Shown: positions 36,196 through 49,614, counted from the first letter of the stretch. The stretch: 64,000 bases of DNA from an uncultured Mycobacteriaceae bacterium (GCA_902826815.1 CADEGF010000004.1:44094-108093); one strand, 5' to 3'. Program-made: numbers and translations. Notes: generated from the letters alone by a model not told the origin.

Positions 36196-36753
36196 ATGAC
36201 TGAATTCACCTTGCCCGGATTGTCCGAGAAGAACGGACGCGAGGTCGCCGAGCTGCTGCAGAAACTGCTCAGCACCTACAACGACCTACACCTGACCCTC
36301 AAGCATGTGCACTGGAACGTGGTCGGCCCGAACTTCATCGGCGTCCACGAGATGATCGATCCGCAGGTCGACCTGGTGCGCGGCTACGCCGACGATGTCG
36401 CCGAGCGGATCGCGGCGCTCGGCGGATCGCCGAAGGGCACGCCGGGAGCGATCCTCGACGACCGCACGTGGGACGACTACTCGGTCGGCCGGGACACCGT
36501 GCAGGCCCACCTGGCCGCACTCGACCTCGTCTACACGGGTGTCATCGAGGACGCCCGCAAGGGCATCGATCGTCTCGATGACCTCGACCTCGTCTCACAG
36601 GATCTGCTCATCGGACAGGTCGGCGAACTCGAGAAGTTCCAGTGGTTCGTGCGGGCACACCTGGAGAACTCGGGTGGACAGCTGGCGAACCGCGGTGCGA
36701 GGACCGAGAAGGGCGCCGCCCGCAGTGCCAAGAAGAAGTCGCCGGTCAAGTAG
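36196..36753 (+). CDS. dps: Dps ferritin-like DNA-protection protein (Dps1 type)
   Basis: A 185-residue Dps that oxidises and stores iron and protects DNA in starvation. The ferroxidase ligands lie in [20 protein letters not shown] and [19 protein letters not shown]. The C-terminal tail after [12 protein letters not shown] is Lys/Arg-rich (KKKSPVK), as in the M. smegmatis Dps1 that binds DNA by its tail. GAGGAG precedes ATG 36196. The stop overlaps the convergent aquaporin gene by 8 bases. M. tuberculosis lacks this gene, to my knowledge. Confidence 0.93.
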   Translation: MTEFTLPGLSEKNGREVAELLQKLLSTYNDLHLTLKHVHWNVVGPNFIGVHEMIDPQVDLVRGYADDVAERIAALGGSPKGTPGAILDDRTWDDYSVGRDTVQAHLAALDLVYTGVIEDARKGIDRLDDLDLVSQDLLIGQVGELEKFQWFVRAHLENSGGQLANRGARTEKGAARSAKKKSPVK

Positions 36754-37528
36754 TACCGGCGTCCTCCAGAGCGTCATCTCGCACCGGCTGGTCGGCGAGT
36801 TCGTCCCGCCCACCGAACAGGCGGGGATACGCGAGGCCGGCGATGGCCGCGCCGATCAGCGGTGCGAGCCAGAAGATCCACAGCTGCGCGGGCGCGCCGT
36901 TGCCGTTGAAGAACGCGACGCCGGTGGAGCGCGCCGGATTGACCGAGGTGTTCGAGATGGGGATCGAGATCAGGTGGATCAAGGTCAGGGTCAGCCCGAT
37001 CGACAAGCCCGCGAAGCCTTTTGAAGCCTTCCACCGGTCATCGGTGGAACCGAGGATGACGAGCAGGAACACCGCGGTAAGGATGATCTCGGTGAGCGCG
37101 ACCGCGAGCAACGAGTAGCCACCCGGCGAGTGTGCGCCGTAGCCGTTTGCCGCCATATTGCCCGTCGCCTCGAAACCGTCCTTTCCGCTGGCGATGATCA
37201 GGATCACAAGGCCCGCGACAAGGCCGCCAACCACCTGCACGATCCAGTAGCCGGGCACCGCCTTCCATTCGACGCGGCGCGCGAGCGCGGCACCCAGTGT
37301 CACCGCGGGGTTGAAATGGCCGCCGGATATGGTACCGAAGGCGTAGACCCCCGTGAGCACGGTCAGGCCGAATGCCAGTGCGACACCGAGGAATCCGATG
37401 CCAAGCGATACGCCATCGGGGGCCGCGAACTTGGCGGCGAACACCGCGCTGCCGCAACCACCGAGGACCAACCAGAACGTGCCGACGAATTCGGCTGTCA
37501 AACGATGCGCCATGGTGGGTGGAGTCAT
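36746..37528 (-). CDS. aqpZ: aquaporin Z-like water channel
   Basis: A 260-residue MIP channel with six membrane helices and both pore motifs: [12 protein letters not shown] and [13 protein letters not shown]. The histidine before NPA and the narrow-filter pattern (Arg after the second NPA) indicate a water-selective AqpZ rather than a glycerol facilitator. The frame opens at ATG 37528; MAHRLTAEF at 37513 is an alternative start. Two near-identical CACTGAGGTT-like repeats lie just upstream. Confidence 0.92.
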   Translation of the reverse strand: MTPPTMAHRLTAEFVGTFWLVLGGCGSAVFAAKFAAPDGVSLGIGFLGVALAFGLTVLTGVYAFGTISGGHFNPAVTLGAALARRVEWKAVPGYWIVQVVGGLVAGLVILIIASGKDGFEATGNMAANGYGAHSPGGYSLLAVALTEIILTAVFLLVILGSTDDRWKASKGFAGLSIGLTLTLIHLISIPISNTSVNPARSTGVAFFNGNGAPAQLWIFWLAPLIGAAIAGLAYPRLFGGRDELADQPVRDDALEDAGTT

Positions 37529-37530
37529 GT

Positions 37531-37561
37531 CACTGAGGTTTGCATGCAGATCAGTGAGGTT
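37531..37561. promoter_or_regulatory. direct repeats upstream of the aquaporin gene
   Basis: CACTGAGGTT (37531-37540) and CAGTGAGGTT (37552-37561) are direct repeats 21 bases apart, two helical turns. The palindrome TGCATGCA (37541-37548) lies between them. They sit 3 bases upstream of the aquaporin start in transcript sense and could bind an activator or repressor. Confidence 0.35.
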
Positions 37562-37619
37562 AGCCCGGTGTTGCCGAATCGTGCCTGGAATGAAATTTAC
37601 TTATGCGAAACGACTTTGC

Positions 37620-38942
37620 TCATTGACCGCGTCGTTCGATGGACTCCTCATCGGGCATGCGCTCGCGAAGACTATCGTAGATCGGTTTGGAGCCAATGAG
37701 ATTCGCGGCGAGTACCGCTGCGGCGGTGGCGGCCATCATCGGCACGAGAGTCGCGGTAGTGGCAGTCATCTCGGTGACGAGGACCATCCCGGTCACCGGC
37801 GCGCGCACAGTGGCTCCGAAGAATGCCGCCATTCCGACAAGTGCCATCGGAATCGCCAACTGCGTTGCATTCCCGGGCCATACGGCATCGAAGCATCCAG
37901 TGAAGAGCAGTCCCCACAGTGCACCCACGGCCAGCAGGGGTGCGAACAGTCCGCCCGGCACCGCGGCCGAGTACGACAGGGGGCCGGCAACGTACCGCAT
38001 CGCAAGGAGTCCGATGACGACGGAAAGCACGAGGTTCTGTCCGCTGAGGATGCGCTGTGTCAGGTCGTCGCCGCCGCCCACCCCGAGCGGGTAGACGAAC
38101 ATCGCGAGCCCGATGATCGCGCCGATGATGGCAGCCTTCGCTGGGCTCGGGAGCCGCCGAATCGCGCCGACGTAATCGAGGAGCCACAACGTCAACCGGT
38201 TGTAGAAGGCGCCGAGACATCCGGTCAGCAATCCGAAGACGACGAATAGAGGCAACCACGAAAGAGCCGGAGCGCCGATGGGTTCGACTTGGAAGTCGGC
38301 GTGGTTGCCCAGGATGAGCCGGGAGCAAGCCACCGCTGCAGCGGCCGAGAAGAGTGCCGCTAGAACCGTTTTCACCCGGAATGACTTCGTCACCTCTTCG
38401 AGGGTGAAAAGGGCGCCGCCAACCGGTGCGTTGAACGCGACCGCCAGTCCGGCGCCACCCAATGCCGTCTGCATCATCCTGACTTCGGAATCGGGCAACT
38501 GGGTGCGTCGCGCCGCTTCTGCGCCGATCGCCGCACCCATGTGCACCGTCGGTCCCTCGCGCCCCAACACGAGACCGGACCCCATGCTCAACACGCCGCC
38601 GACGAACTTCGCCGGAAGCAAGCGGATCATCGGTGGCCGGGCCTCACCCAGAAAGACAGCCTCGACGTGCTGGATGCCGCTGCCGGCGGCCAGTGGCTCC
38701 CACCGCACGATCAGGGCGGCCAGTGTTGCGCCTGCCGCGACGACGGCCATCGGCACCAGCCAACCCGGTCCCGGCAGATGGTGCGTCCAGTCGACGAAGT
38801 CGATGCGCAGGTCGTCGGCCTTCTGAAGACACCAGCGAAACGCTCCGCCGACGAAGCCGATGAGTACGCCTGCGACGATCGCCGTGACGCAGATGTGCAC
38901 CGATCCTCGCAAGGAATCGTCGGGCTGATCGGGACTTGCCAC
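37620..38942 (-). CDS. ClC family chloride channel/transporter, Rv0143c-like
   Basis: A 440-residue ClC protein. The conserved selectivity segments are GSGIQHVE, GREGPTVHMGA (with the gating glutamate in GREGP) and GGLFAPLLAVG. About ten hydrophobic helices follow. Presence of the gating Glu permits either channel or Cl-/H+ antiport. GTG 38942 is chosen because AAGGAGAAC precedes it directly; an ATG at 39017 is further upstream. It is divergent from copB and is the last gene of the Rv0135c-Rv0143c-like block. Confidence 0.88.
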   Translation of the reverse strand: MASPDQPDDSLRGSVHICVTAIVAGVLIGFVGGAFRWCLQKADDLRIDFVDWTHHLPGPGWLVPMAVVAAGATLAALIVRWEPLAAGSGIQHVEAVFLGEARPPMIRLLPAKFVGGVLSMGSGLVLGREGPTVHMGAAIGAEAARRTQLPDSEVRMMQTALGGAGLAVAFNAPVGGALFTLEEVTKSFRVKTVLAALFSAAAAVACSRLILGNHADFQVEPIGAPALSWLPLFVVFGLLTGCLGAFYNRLTLWLLDYVGAIRRLPSPAKAAIIGAIIGLAMFVYPLGVGGGDDLTQRILSGQNLVLSVVIGLLAMRYVAGPLSYSAAVPGGLFAPLLAVGALWGLLFTGCFDAVWPGNATQLAIPMALVGMAAFFGATVRAPVTGMVLVTEMTATTATLVPMMAATAAAVLAANLIGSKPIYDSLRERMPDEESIERRGQ

Positions 38943-39025
38943 CGTTCTCCTTCGTCGCCATCCGCAGGGGTCCCAGTTTTGCAGATCGACGGCGCATTGC
39001 CGGTGAGGCTCAATCACGCGCCCTT

Positions 39026-39045
39026 ATACCCCTAGGGGGTATTAT
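39026..39045 (+). promoter_or_regulatory. CsoR-like copper operator and -10 element
   Basis: ATACCCCTAGGGGGTAT (39026-39042) is the G/C-block dyad typical of CsoR-family copper repressors. A -10-like TATTAT (39040-39045) overlaps its right edge and is 6 bases from ATG 39052, so the mRNA is probably leaderless and blocked when the apo-repressor binds. No csoR gene is in the window. Confidence 0.6.
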
Positions 39046-39051
39046 CAGGTT

Positions 39052-41082
39052 ATGACGATGACCCACACCGACCACAGTGGTCACACGGGACACGAAGACC
39101 ACGCCGGCCATGCCGGTCACCACGATCACGTCGCGCAGTTCCGCAGGCTGTTCTGGATCATGCTCGTGCTGGCGATACCCACGGTGGCGTGCTCACCCAT
39201 GTTCGCGATGATCCTCGGCTACACGCTGCCGGACTTCCCCGCCGCTCGATGGATCTCGCCGGTGCTCGGCACCGTCATGTACTTCTGGGGCGGTCGCCCG
39301 TTCCTCACCGGTGCGATCGGTGAGATCCGTTCTCGCGCACCGGGAATGATGCTTCTGATCGGTCTCGCGATCTCGGTCGCGTTCGTCTCGTCGTGGGGCG
39401 CCACCCTCGGCGTGCTGAACCACCAGCTCGACTTCTGGTGGGAACTCGCCCTTCTGATCGTGATCATGCTGCTCGGTCACTGGATCGAGATGCGCTCGCT
39501 GGCACAGACCAGTTCCGCGCTGGACTCGCTGGCCGGGCTGCTACCCGACGAGGCGGAGCGGGTCGATGGTGACGAATTCGTCACGGTCGCGCCGTCAGAG
39601 CTCCTGGTGGGCGACGTGGTGATCGTCCGGCCCGGCGGAAGTGTGCCCGCCGATGGTGAGATCGTCGACGGCGCAGCCGATATCAACGAGTCGATGGTGA
39701 CCGGCGAGTCCGTGCCGGTGCGCCGCGAGGTGGGCGACCACGTCGTCGCGGGCACCGTCGCGACGGATTCCGGTCTGCGTGTCAGGGTCACCGCGGTCGG
39801 TGACGATACGGCGCTTGCGGGCATCCAGCGGTTGGTGACCGAGGCCCAGAACTCGTCATCGAGAGCGCAGCGGCTGGCCGATATCGCCGCGGGCTGGCTG
39901 TTCTGGTTCGCGCTCGGTGCTGCTGTCATCACGGCAGTGGTCTGGGGCGTGCTCGGCAGTCCGGAGGAGGCGGTCATCCGCACCATCACCGTGCTGGTGA
40001 TCGCGTGCCCGCACGCGCTCGGGCTGGCGATACCGCTTGTGGTCTCCATTGCGACCGAACGGGCGGCCAGGGGCGGCGTACTGATCAAGGATCGGCTGGC
40101 ATTGGAGAGCATGCGCACCGTCGGCGCCGTTTTGTTCGACAAGACAGGCACCCTGACGAAGGGTGAGCCCAGCGTGACGGCTGTGGTCGCGACGGGAGGG
40201 CGCGGCGACGACGATGTGCTGGCGCTGGCGGCGGCCGCCGAGACCGACTCCGAGCATCCACTTGCCCGCGCCATCGTGAACGCCACAAGCACGCGGGGCG
40301 TGAAAGTGGGCGCATCGTCGAACTTCTCGTCGTCGCCTGCGGTCGGGGTGACCGCGACAGTCGACGGCCGACAGGTTCGCGTCGGCGGTCCGCGACTGTT
40401 GCAGGAGGCGGGGCTGGCCGAGCTGCCGGAGGTCGCCGCGTGGCATACCGAGGGCGCGATAGTGCTGCATGTGCTGGTCGACGGGGCGGTGGCGGGCGCG
40501 TGCAAGCTCGCAGACAAAGTCAGGCCCGAGTCGCGGCAGGCGGTCGACGAGCTGCACCGGCTGGGCATCGAGGTCGTGATGATCACCGGCGACGCCGAGC
40601 CGGTCGCGCGTGCCGTCGCCGGCGAGCTCGGCATCGACCGGGTGTTCGCGGGGGTGCGGCCGCAGGACAAGTCGGCGAAGGTCGCGGAGCTGCAGGCCGA
40701 AGGATTACGAGTAGCGATGGTCGGCGACGGCGTCAACGACGCGCCGGCACTGGCCCAGGCCGACGTCGGCATCGCCATCGGCGCGGGCACCGACGTCGCT
40801 ATCGCGTCGGCGGGGGTGATCCTCGCCAGCTCCGATCCGCGCTCTGTGCTGTCGGTGATCAAACTCTCGAAGGCGACGTATCGGAAGATGCAGCAGAACC
40901 TTTGGTGGGCAGCGGGTTACAACCTGATCTCGGTTCCGTTGGCCGCAGGTGTGCTGGCGCCCGTCGGGTTCGTGATGCCGATGTCGGTCGGTGCGCTGCT
41001 GATGTCGGCGTCGACGGTCGTGGTCGCGCTCAACGCCCAGCTGCTTCGCAGGCTGGACCTACGACCCGAAGCTGTTCAGTAG
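39052..41082 (+). CDS. copB: CopB-type copper-exporting P-type ATPase
   Basis: A 676-residue P1B ATPase. The N-terminus is His-rich (MTMTHTDHSGHTGHEDHAGH), with no CxxC heavy-metal domain, and the membrane metal site is VIACPHALG; CPH marks the CopB (P1B-3) class for copper export. Other sites are TGES, the phosphorylation motif DKTGTLTKG, SEHPLARAI, and GDGVNDAPALA. No ribosome binding site precedes ATG 39052, consistent with a leaderless start at the CsoR-like box. The 3' end overlaps a convergent gene by 7 bases. Confidence 0.92.
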   Translation: MTMTHTDHSGHTGHEDHAGHAGHHDHVAQFRRLFWIMLVLAIPTVACSPMFAMILGYTLPDFPAARWISPVLGTVMYFWGGRPFLTGAIGEIRSRAPGMMLLIGLAISVAFVSSWGATLGVLNHQLDFWWELALLIVIMLLGHWIEMRSLAQTSSALDSLAGLLPDEAERVDGDEFVTVAPSELLVGDVVIVRPGGSVPADGEIVDGAADINESMVTGESVPVRREVGDHVVAGTVATDSGLRVRVTAVGDDTALAGIQRLVTEAQNSSSRAQRLADIAAGWLFWFALGAAVITAVVWGVLGSPEEAVIRTITVLVIACPHALGLAIPLVVSIATERAARGGVLIKDRLALESMRTVGAVLFDKTGTLTKGEPSVTAVVATGGRGDDDVLALAAAAETDSEHPLARAIVNATSTRGVKVGASSNFSSSPAVGVTATVDGRQVRVGGPRLLQEAGLAELPEVAAWHTEGAIVLHVLVDGAVAGACKLADKVRPESRQAVDELHRLGIEVVMITGDAEPVARAVAGELGIDRVFAGVRPQDKSAKVAELQAEGLRVAMVGDGVNDAPALAQADVGIAIGAGTDVAIASAGVILASSDPRSVLSVIKLSKATYRKMQQNLWWAAGYNLISVPLAAGVLAPVGFVMPMSVGALLMSASTVVVALNAQLLRRLDLRPEAVQ

Positions 41083-41561
41083 CCGAGCCCGCGCAACTGC
41101 GCGCCCAATTGCTCGGCGGTGGCCTGATGGGTGCGGATGAGCGCGAGCTCCTGGCCGACCTGCGCGCGGAGGGCGTGCAGCACGGCCAGCTCGGCCGATG
41201 GCGAATCACTCAGGTGCGCCAGCGCATCCGATGCCGAGGAGACGACATCGAGAGCCGAGTGGGACGCGGTGTGCGCCGCGTTCACCGCCTCCGCGGCGTC
41301 CTGCAGCCGGTGGCCGAGGTCGCCCTCTACGCCGGAAAGGTGGTCGAGCGCATCGCGGGTGCCCTGCGCGAACTCGGTGTAGGTGGTCACCGCGTCGCCC
41401 GTCAACTCGGCCGCCCGTTCCTGACCCGCGCGGATGGCGTCGGTGGCGTCGGTCAGATGGTCGGCGGCCGTCGCGGCGGCGTCGGGGTCGGCCGTGCCGA
41501 ACAGCGCGTCGGCCCGAGACAGCACGTCACCGACGTTGCGGACCAGATCGGGCAGCGGCAC
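41076..41561 (-). CDS. alanine-rich helical protein of unknown function
   Basis: A 161-residue protein (GTG 41561) predicted almost wholly alpha-helical, Ala-rich (DPDAAATAADHLTDATDAI, HRLQDAAEAVNAAHTASHSA) and without signal peptide or membrane segment. The pattern recalls ESX-associated helical-hairpin proteins but no WxG motif is present. It is 11 bases after the XRE regulator gene and so is probably in its operon, divergent from whiB6. Function unknown. Confidence 0.65.
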   Translation of the reverse strand: MPLPDLVRNVGDVLSRADALFGTADPDAAATAADHLTDATDAIRAGQERAAELTGDAVTTYTEFAQGTRDALDHLSGVEGDLGHRLQDAAEAVNAAHTASHSALDVVSSASDALAHLSDSPSAELAVLHALRAQVGQELALIRTHQATAEQLGAQLRGLGY

Positions 41562-41572
41562 GGGACTCAGTA

Positions 41573-42280
41573 TCAGCCATCGAGGGAGGCGATGAGGGCG
41601 TTCAGGGTGGCCATGTCCGCGTCAGTGGCCGATTCGCCCGCCTCGACGGCGTCCACCAGCTCGGCGGGCAGGCCGGCGGCGTTGGCCGTCTCAACGACGG
41701 TCAGGTTCGCCCGCCTGCGCGCGGCGTACAGCCGTTGGCCGAGCGTCGCGCCCGGCGCGGAGGCCGCGCGGAACATCAGGTCGTCGTAACAGCCGCGCAC
41801 GGTCCGCAGGGCCAGCACCACGTCGGCGGTCCCGCGACTGCGCTGCGCGGCGCGCGCGACGACCGTCTCGAGCCTGCGTAGATCGGCCAGGATGACCGTG
41901 GCGCGGCCCGGGAATTCTGCGTCGTCGTCGGGCGGAAGAGACGCGATCGCGGCACCGAATGTCTTCATCGCCACCTCGACCGCCCCGATGATCAGCGAAG
42001 CGGCACCCTCGTCGGTGGGCGGCTCCTGCGCGACCCCCGGCACTGAACCGCCATACCGTATCGACGCTATGGTTCCGGCGGGCCACTGCAGGACCTCTTC
42101 CAGCTTGGCCCTCGTGCGCTCCCTCGGCCAGCTCCTGCCCTTCTCGAACGCGATGAGGGCACCGGCGTTGATGATCTTGTATTTCGCGAGATTGCGCTGC
42201 TTGATGTCCAATTCGCGGCGCCTGGCGGCAACCGCAGCGCCAGCGCGGGCTATGCCCGGATCGCCGGCGTCCTCGTCCAC
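41573..42280 (-). CDS. XRE-family regulator with two HTH-like regions
   Basis: A 235-residue regulator. An N-terminal XRE-like HTH (RRRELDIKQRNLAKYKIINAG, with GALIAFEKGRSWP) and a C-terminal second one (LGQRLYAARRRANLTVVETA, GLPAELVDAVEAGES) flank a helical middle. Duplicate HTHs might bind spaced half-sites. It starts at GTG 42280 and is divergent from whiB6 across a region with repeated GTAGC/GCTAC half-sites. Its target and signal are unknown. Confidence 0.75.
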   Translation of the reverse strand: MDEDAGDPGIARAGAAVAARRRELDIKQRNLAKYKIINAGALIAFEKGRSWPRERTRAKLEEVLQWPAGTIASIRYGGSVPGVAQEPPTDEGAASLIIGAVEVAMKTFGAAIASLPPDDDAEFPGRATVILADLRRLETVVARAAQRSRGTADVVLALRTVRGCYDDLMFRAASAPGATLGQRLYAARRRANLTVVETANAAGLPAELVDAVEAGESATDADMATLNALIASLDG

Positions 42281-42339
42281 CCGCCCAGTGTAGCCAGCAG
42301 ATCCGACGTGATACGGCCGACCTCGCCCGAAGCACCGAA

Positions 42340-42380
42340 CCGTAGCAACTGTTGCACTGCTACGGAAATAGCGCTACGGT
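42340..42380. promoter_or_regulatory. dyad cluster between the XRE gene and whiB6
   Basis: CCGTAGCA (42340-42347) and TGCTACGG (42358-42365) form an 8-base inverted repeat with a 10-base spacer. GCAAC-T-GTTGC (42345-42355) is nested within it. A third half-site, CGCTACGG, lies at 42372-42379. Such a set suits a dimeric HTH regulator; the XRE protein and WhiB6 are candidates. Confidence 0.55.
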
Positions 42381-42413
42381 TTCGACGACGCCACCAAGCG
42401 AGAGGAAGCCGTC

Positions 42414-42692
42414 ATGACCGTCATGATCGAGATGCCCGTTCTGACCGACAACCAGATCGGCGCCTGCATTCAGGATCCCGAGCGGTGGATGACCGCGACC
42501 GACGACCAGACCAAGGCCGTCTGCAGGTCCTGCCCGCGGCGTTGGCTGTGCGCCAAGGAGGCCTGTGAGATACCCGGTGCCCAGGGCCTGTGGGCCGGCA
42601 TCCACATCCCGGAAGGCGGCCGCGGCCGCGCGTTCGCCCTCAAGCAGCTTCGGTCGTTGGCCGAGCGTGGCGGCTTCCCGGTGCACCGCTGA
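42414..42692 (+). CDS. whiB6: iron-sulfur transcription factor WhiB6
   Basis: A 92-residue WhiB protein. The four [4Fe-4S] ligands are Cys18, Cys37, Cys40 and Cys46 (CRSCPRRWLC), with an extra Cys51. The GLWAGIHIPEGGRGRAFALK block and RSLAERGGFPV end match WhiB6 (Rv3862c) of M. tuberculosis, which controls ESX-1 and redox genes with SigA. AGAGGAAG precedes ATG 42414. It is divergent from the XRE gene and upstream of gltB, as in M. tuberculosis. Confidence 0.9.
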   Translation: MTVMIEMPVLTDNQIGACIQDPERWMTATDDQTKAVCRSCPRRWLCAKEACEIPGAQGLWAGIHIPEGGRGRAFALKQLRSLAERGGFPVHR

Positions 42693-42706
42693 TCGGCCCG
42701 CAGCCT

Positions 42707-42732
42707 GCCCGCTCGACGAGGGGTGAGCGGGC
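42707..42732 (+). terminator. probable whiB6 terminator hairpin
   Basis: GCCCGCTC (42707-42714), a 10-base loop and GAGCGGGC (42725-42732) form an 8-base GC-rich stem 15 bases after the whiB6 stop. There is no U-tract, as is common for mycobacterial intrinsic terminators. Confidence 0.55.
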
Positions 42733-43164
42733 GGGCGCGCGGCCGGACTCTAAGAATCTGGCTAGGCTTTGTAGCAAACTTGTTAATTCTTATTCATCGC
42801 TGGTGAGCGCCCCGAATTATGGATCGTAGCAATTTTAGCTAGTGATCTTGGTCGCATCTGCGACGGGTGAACCGTCGCGCCCGCGGCGCCCCGGGTGATC
42901 GAAAACCAAAGGCGTGCAACGTGTTCGCCCGTATCATTGGCGACAGACGGGGCAGCGTTGCCGCGGAGGCCGGGCAGTCGAGTTAGGTGCGACTAAGTTG
43001 GCATGTCAGGCGCGGTTTGTCATATCGTTTCCCCACTTGTGCCGAGTGGGGTAGGGGTCGTCGTCCAGTGCTGCACGGAGGAACCGCCACCGCATGACCG
43101 GCTGATGCCGTCGCCGTCGACGGCTTTCATGAGAATTCAGTACGTGTTGAAGGGCTAGGTGGGA
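42733..43164. other. gltB upstream region, 432 bases without a gene
   Basis: No convincing ORF. Locally AT-rich at 42750-42840, with GTAGCAAACTT (42771-42781) and CGTAGCAATTTT (42825-42836), both resembling the half-site upstream of whiB6. A hairpin CCCCACT-N7-AGTGGGG lies at 43031-43051, about 113 bases before gltB. AGGTGGGA lies directly before ATG 43165. It could hold the gltB promoter, a long leader or a small RNA. Confidence 0.5.
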
Positions 43165-47749
<4,585 letters not shown>

Positions 47750-47757
<8 letters not shown>

Positions 47758-49225
47758 TCCCAGAGGATTTCTCAAGTACACAAAGCGCGAGACCCCGCCA
47801 CGGCGGCCGGTCCCGCTGCGACTGCGTGACTGGAACGAGGTCTACGAGGACTTCTCCCACGACACACTGCGCGAACAGGCCGCCCGATGTATGGACTGCG
47901 GCATCCCGTTCTGCCACAACGGGTGTCCGCTGGGCAACCTGATCCCGGAGTGGAACGACCTGGTGCGCAACGACCGATGGCATGATGCCATCGAACGGCT
48001 ACACGCCACGAACAACTTCCCCGAGTTCACCGGCAGGCTGTGCCCGGCGCCATGCGAGGGGTCGTGCGTGCTCGGGATCAACCAGGATCCGGTGACCATC
48101 AAGCAGGTCGAGGTCGAGATCATCGACCACGCCTTCGACAAGGGCTGGGTCGTTCCGTTGCCACCGGACAAGCTCACCGGCAAGAAGGTCGCCGTCGTCG
48201 GCTCCGGTCCGGCGGGGCTGGCTGCCGCCCAGCAGCTCACCCGCGCCGGCCACACGGTGATCGTGTTCGAGCGCGCCGACCGCATCGGCGGCCTGCTGCG
48301 CTATGGCATCCCCGAGTTCAAGATGGAAAAACGCCACATCGACCGCAGGCTGGCGCAGATGGAGGCCGAGGGCACGCAGTTCCGCCCCGGCGTCAACGTC
48401 GGCGTCGACGTCACGGTGGCGCAGCTGCGACTCAACTACGACGCCGTCGTTCTGGCAGGCGGCGCGACCGCATGGCGGGATCTGCCCATCCCGGGCCGCG
48501 ACCTCGATGGCATCCATCAGGCGATGGAGTTCCTACCGTGGGCCAACCGCGTAGTCTCGGGCGATTTGGATGATTCAGTCGTCGGCGACGACGGAGAGCC
48601 GCCGATCACGGCGAAGGGCAAGAAGGTCATCATCATCGGCGGCGGCGACACCGGCGCCGACTGCCTCGGCACGTCGCACCGGCAGGGCGCGGAGAGCATC
48701 CACCAATTCGAGATCATGCCCCGCCCGCCGGAGACGCGCGCGGACTCGACACCGTGGCCGACCTACCCGCTGATGTTCCGGGTGTCCTCGGCGCATGAGG
48801 AGGGCGGCGAGCGGGTCTACTCGGTGAACACCGAGGAGTTCGTCGGCGAGGATGGCAAGGTCACCGGCCTGCGCGGGCACGAGGTCAAGATGAACGCAGG
48901 CAAGTTCGAGAAGATCGAGGGCTCGGATTTCGATCTGGAAGCCGATCTCGTGCTGCTCGCCATGGGCTTCGTCGGCCCGGAGCAGGAAGGCCTGCTCAAG
49001 AATCTGAGCGTGGAGATCACCGATCGCGGCAATGTCGCGCGGGACGCGAACTTCGCCACCTCGGTGCCCGGTGTCTTCGTCGCAGGAGACATGGGCCGAG
49101 GCCAGTCGCTGATCGTGTGGGCGATCGCCGAAGGGCGTGCAGCCGCGGCTGGCGCGGACCGTTATCTGATGGGCAACACCGCGCTCCCGGCGCCGATCAA
49201 GCCGACCGCCGCCCCTCAGCGTTAG
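47750..49225 (+). CDS. gltD: glutamate synthase (NADPH), small subunit
   Basis: The 491-residue electron-input subunit of GOGAT. Two 4Fe-4S clusters are held by [17 protein letters not shown] and [12 protein letters not shown] is bound by [22 protein letters not shown] by [14 protein letters not shown], and the C-terminal [19 protein letters not shown] closes the FAD site. ATG 47750 lies within the gltB end, so translation is coupled, as for Rv3859c-Rv3858c. Confidence 0.96.
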
Positions 49226-49393
49226 GCATTGCTCGAGTCACATCTGTCACTTCTGCCCCAGTAAAATCATCAGATGATTAATCGGCGCGCCTAATAGTGT
49301 TTGCCAGTTCCTAGGTATCTAATGACTCCATGAGGACGCTGCGGTAACGTAGCTTCTTGGCTCAGCAATTGCTATACCGCAGGAGTGGTCGAC
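49226..49393. other. intergenic region with a 15-base palindrome
   Basis: AATCATC-A-GATGATT (49265-49279) is a perfect dyad in an AT-rich stretch and could be an operator or the gltD terminator. A -10-like TATACC (49373-49378) lies 16 bases before the small ORF at 49394. No other gene is seen here. Confidence 0.4.
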
Positions 49394-49534
49394 GTGTACC
49401 TTAACCCGCTGTCTCGTTCTCGGATGAGCCGTTTGGCCTGGTCAATGTTCCGCCATCCGGTCAAGTGCCGTCTGTATCCCGCCCAGGCCGAGCGGCTGGC
49501 CACCCGCGACGATCTCGTCCGCTTCGGCGTCTAG
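49394..49534 (+). CDS. 46-residue hypothetical protein
   Basis: A short frame from GTG 49394 to TAG 49534, with AGGAG at 49381-49385 (8 bases spacing) and -10-like TATACC upstream. The product is basic (MYLNPLSRSRMSRLAWSMFR...), with one Cys and no signal peptide or membrane segment, ending in ATRDDLVRFGV. Its codons have high third-position GC like real genes here. It lies alone between gltD and the F420-type oxidoreductase. Function unknown. Confidence 0.45.
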   Translation: MYLNPLSRSRMSRLAWSMFRHPVKCRLYPAQAERLATRDDLVRFGV

Positions 49535-49614
49535 CAACCTGGGCACCACATCGGACCCTGGGTAACGTCGGCTCGTGACCATTCCTTTGCCGAACCGTTA
49601 TATTTTCGTTATCG

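Noticed and set aside
39477-40862. A 461-codon minus-strand frame inside copB, rich in Ser/Thr/Pro.
   Set aside because: The ATPase motifs (TGES, DKTGT, GDGVNDAPA) lie on the plus strand throughout; this is a shadow.
42915-42928. TGCAACGTGTTCGC as a second KstR-like box.
   Set aside because: The last fixed A of the motif is missing and symmetry is poor.
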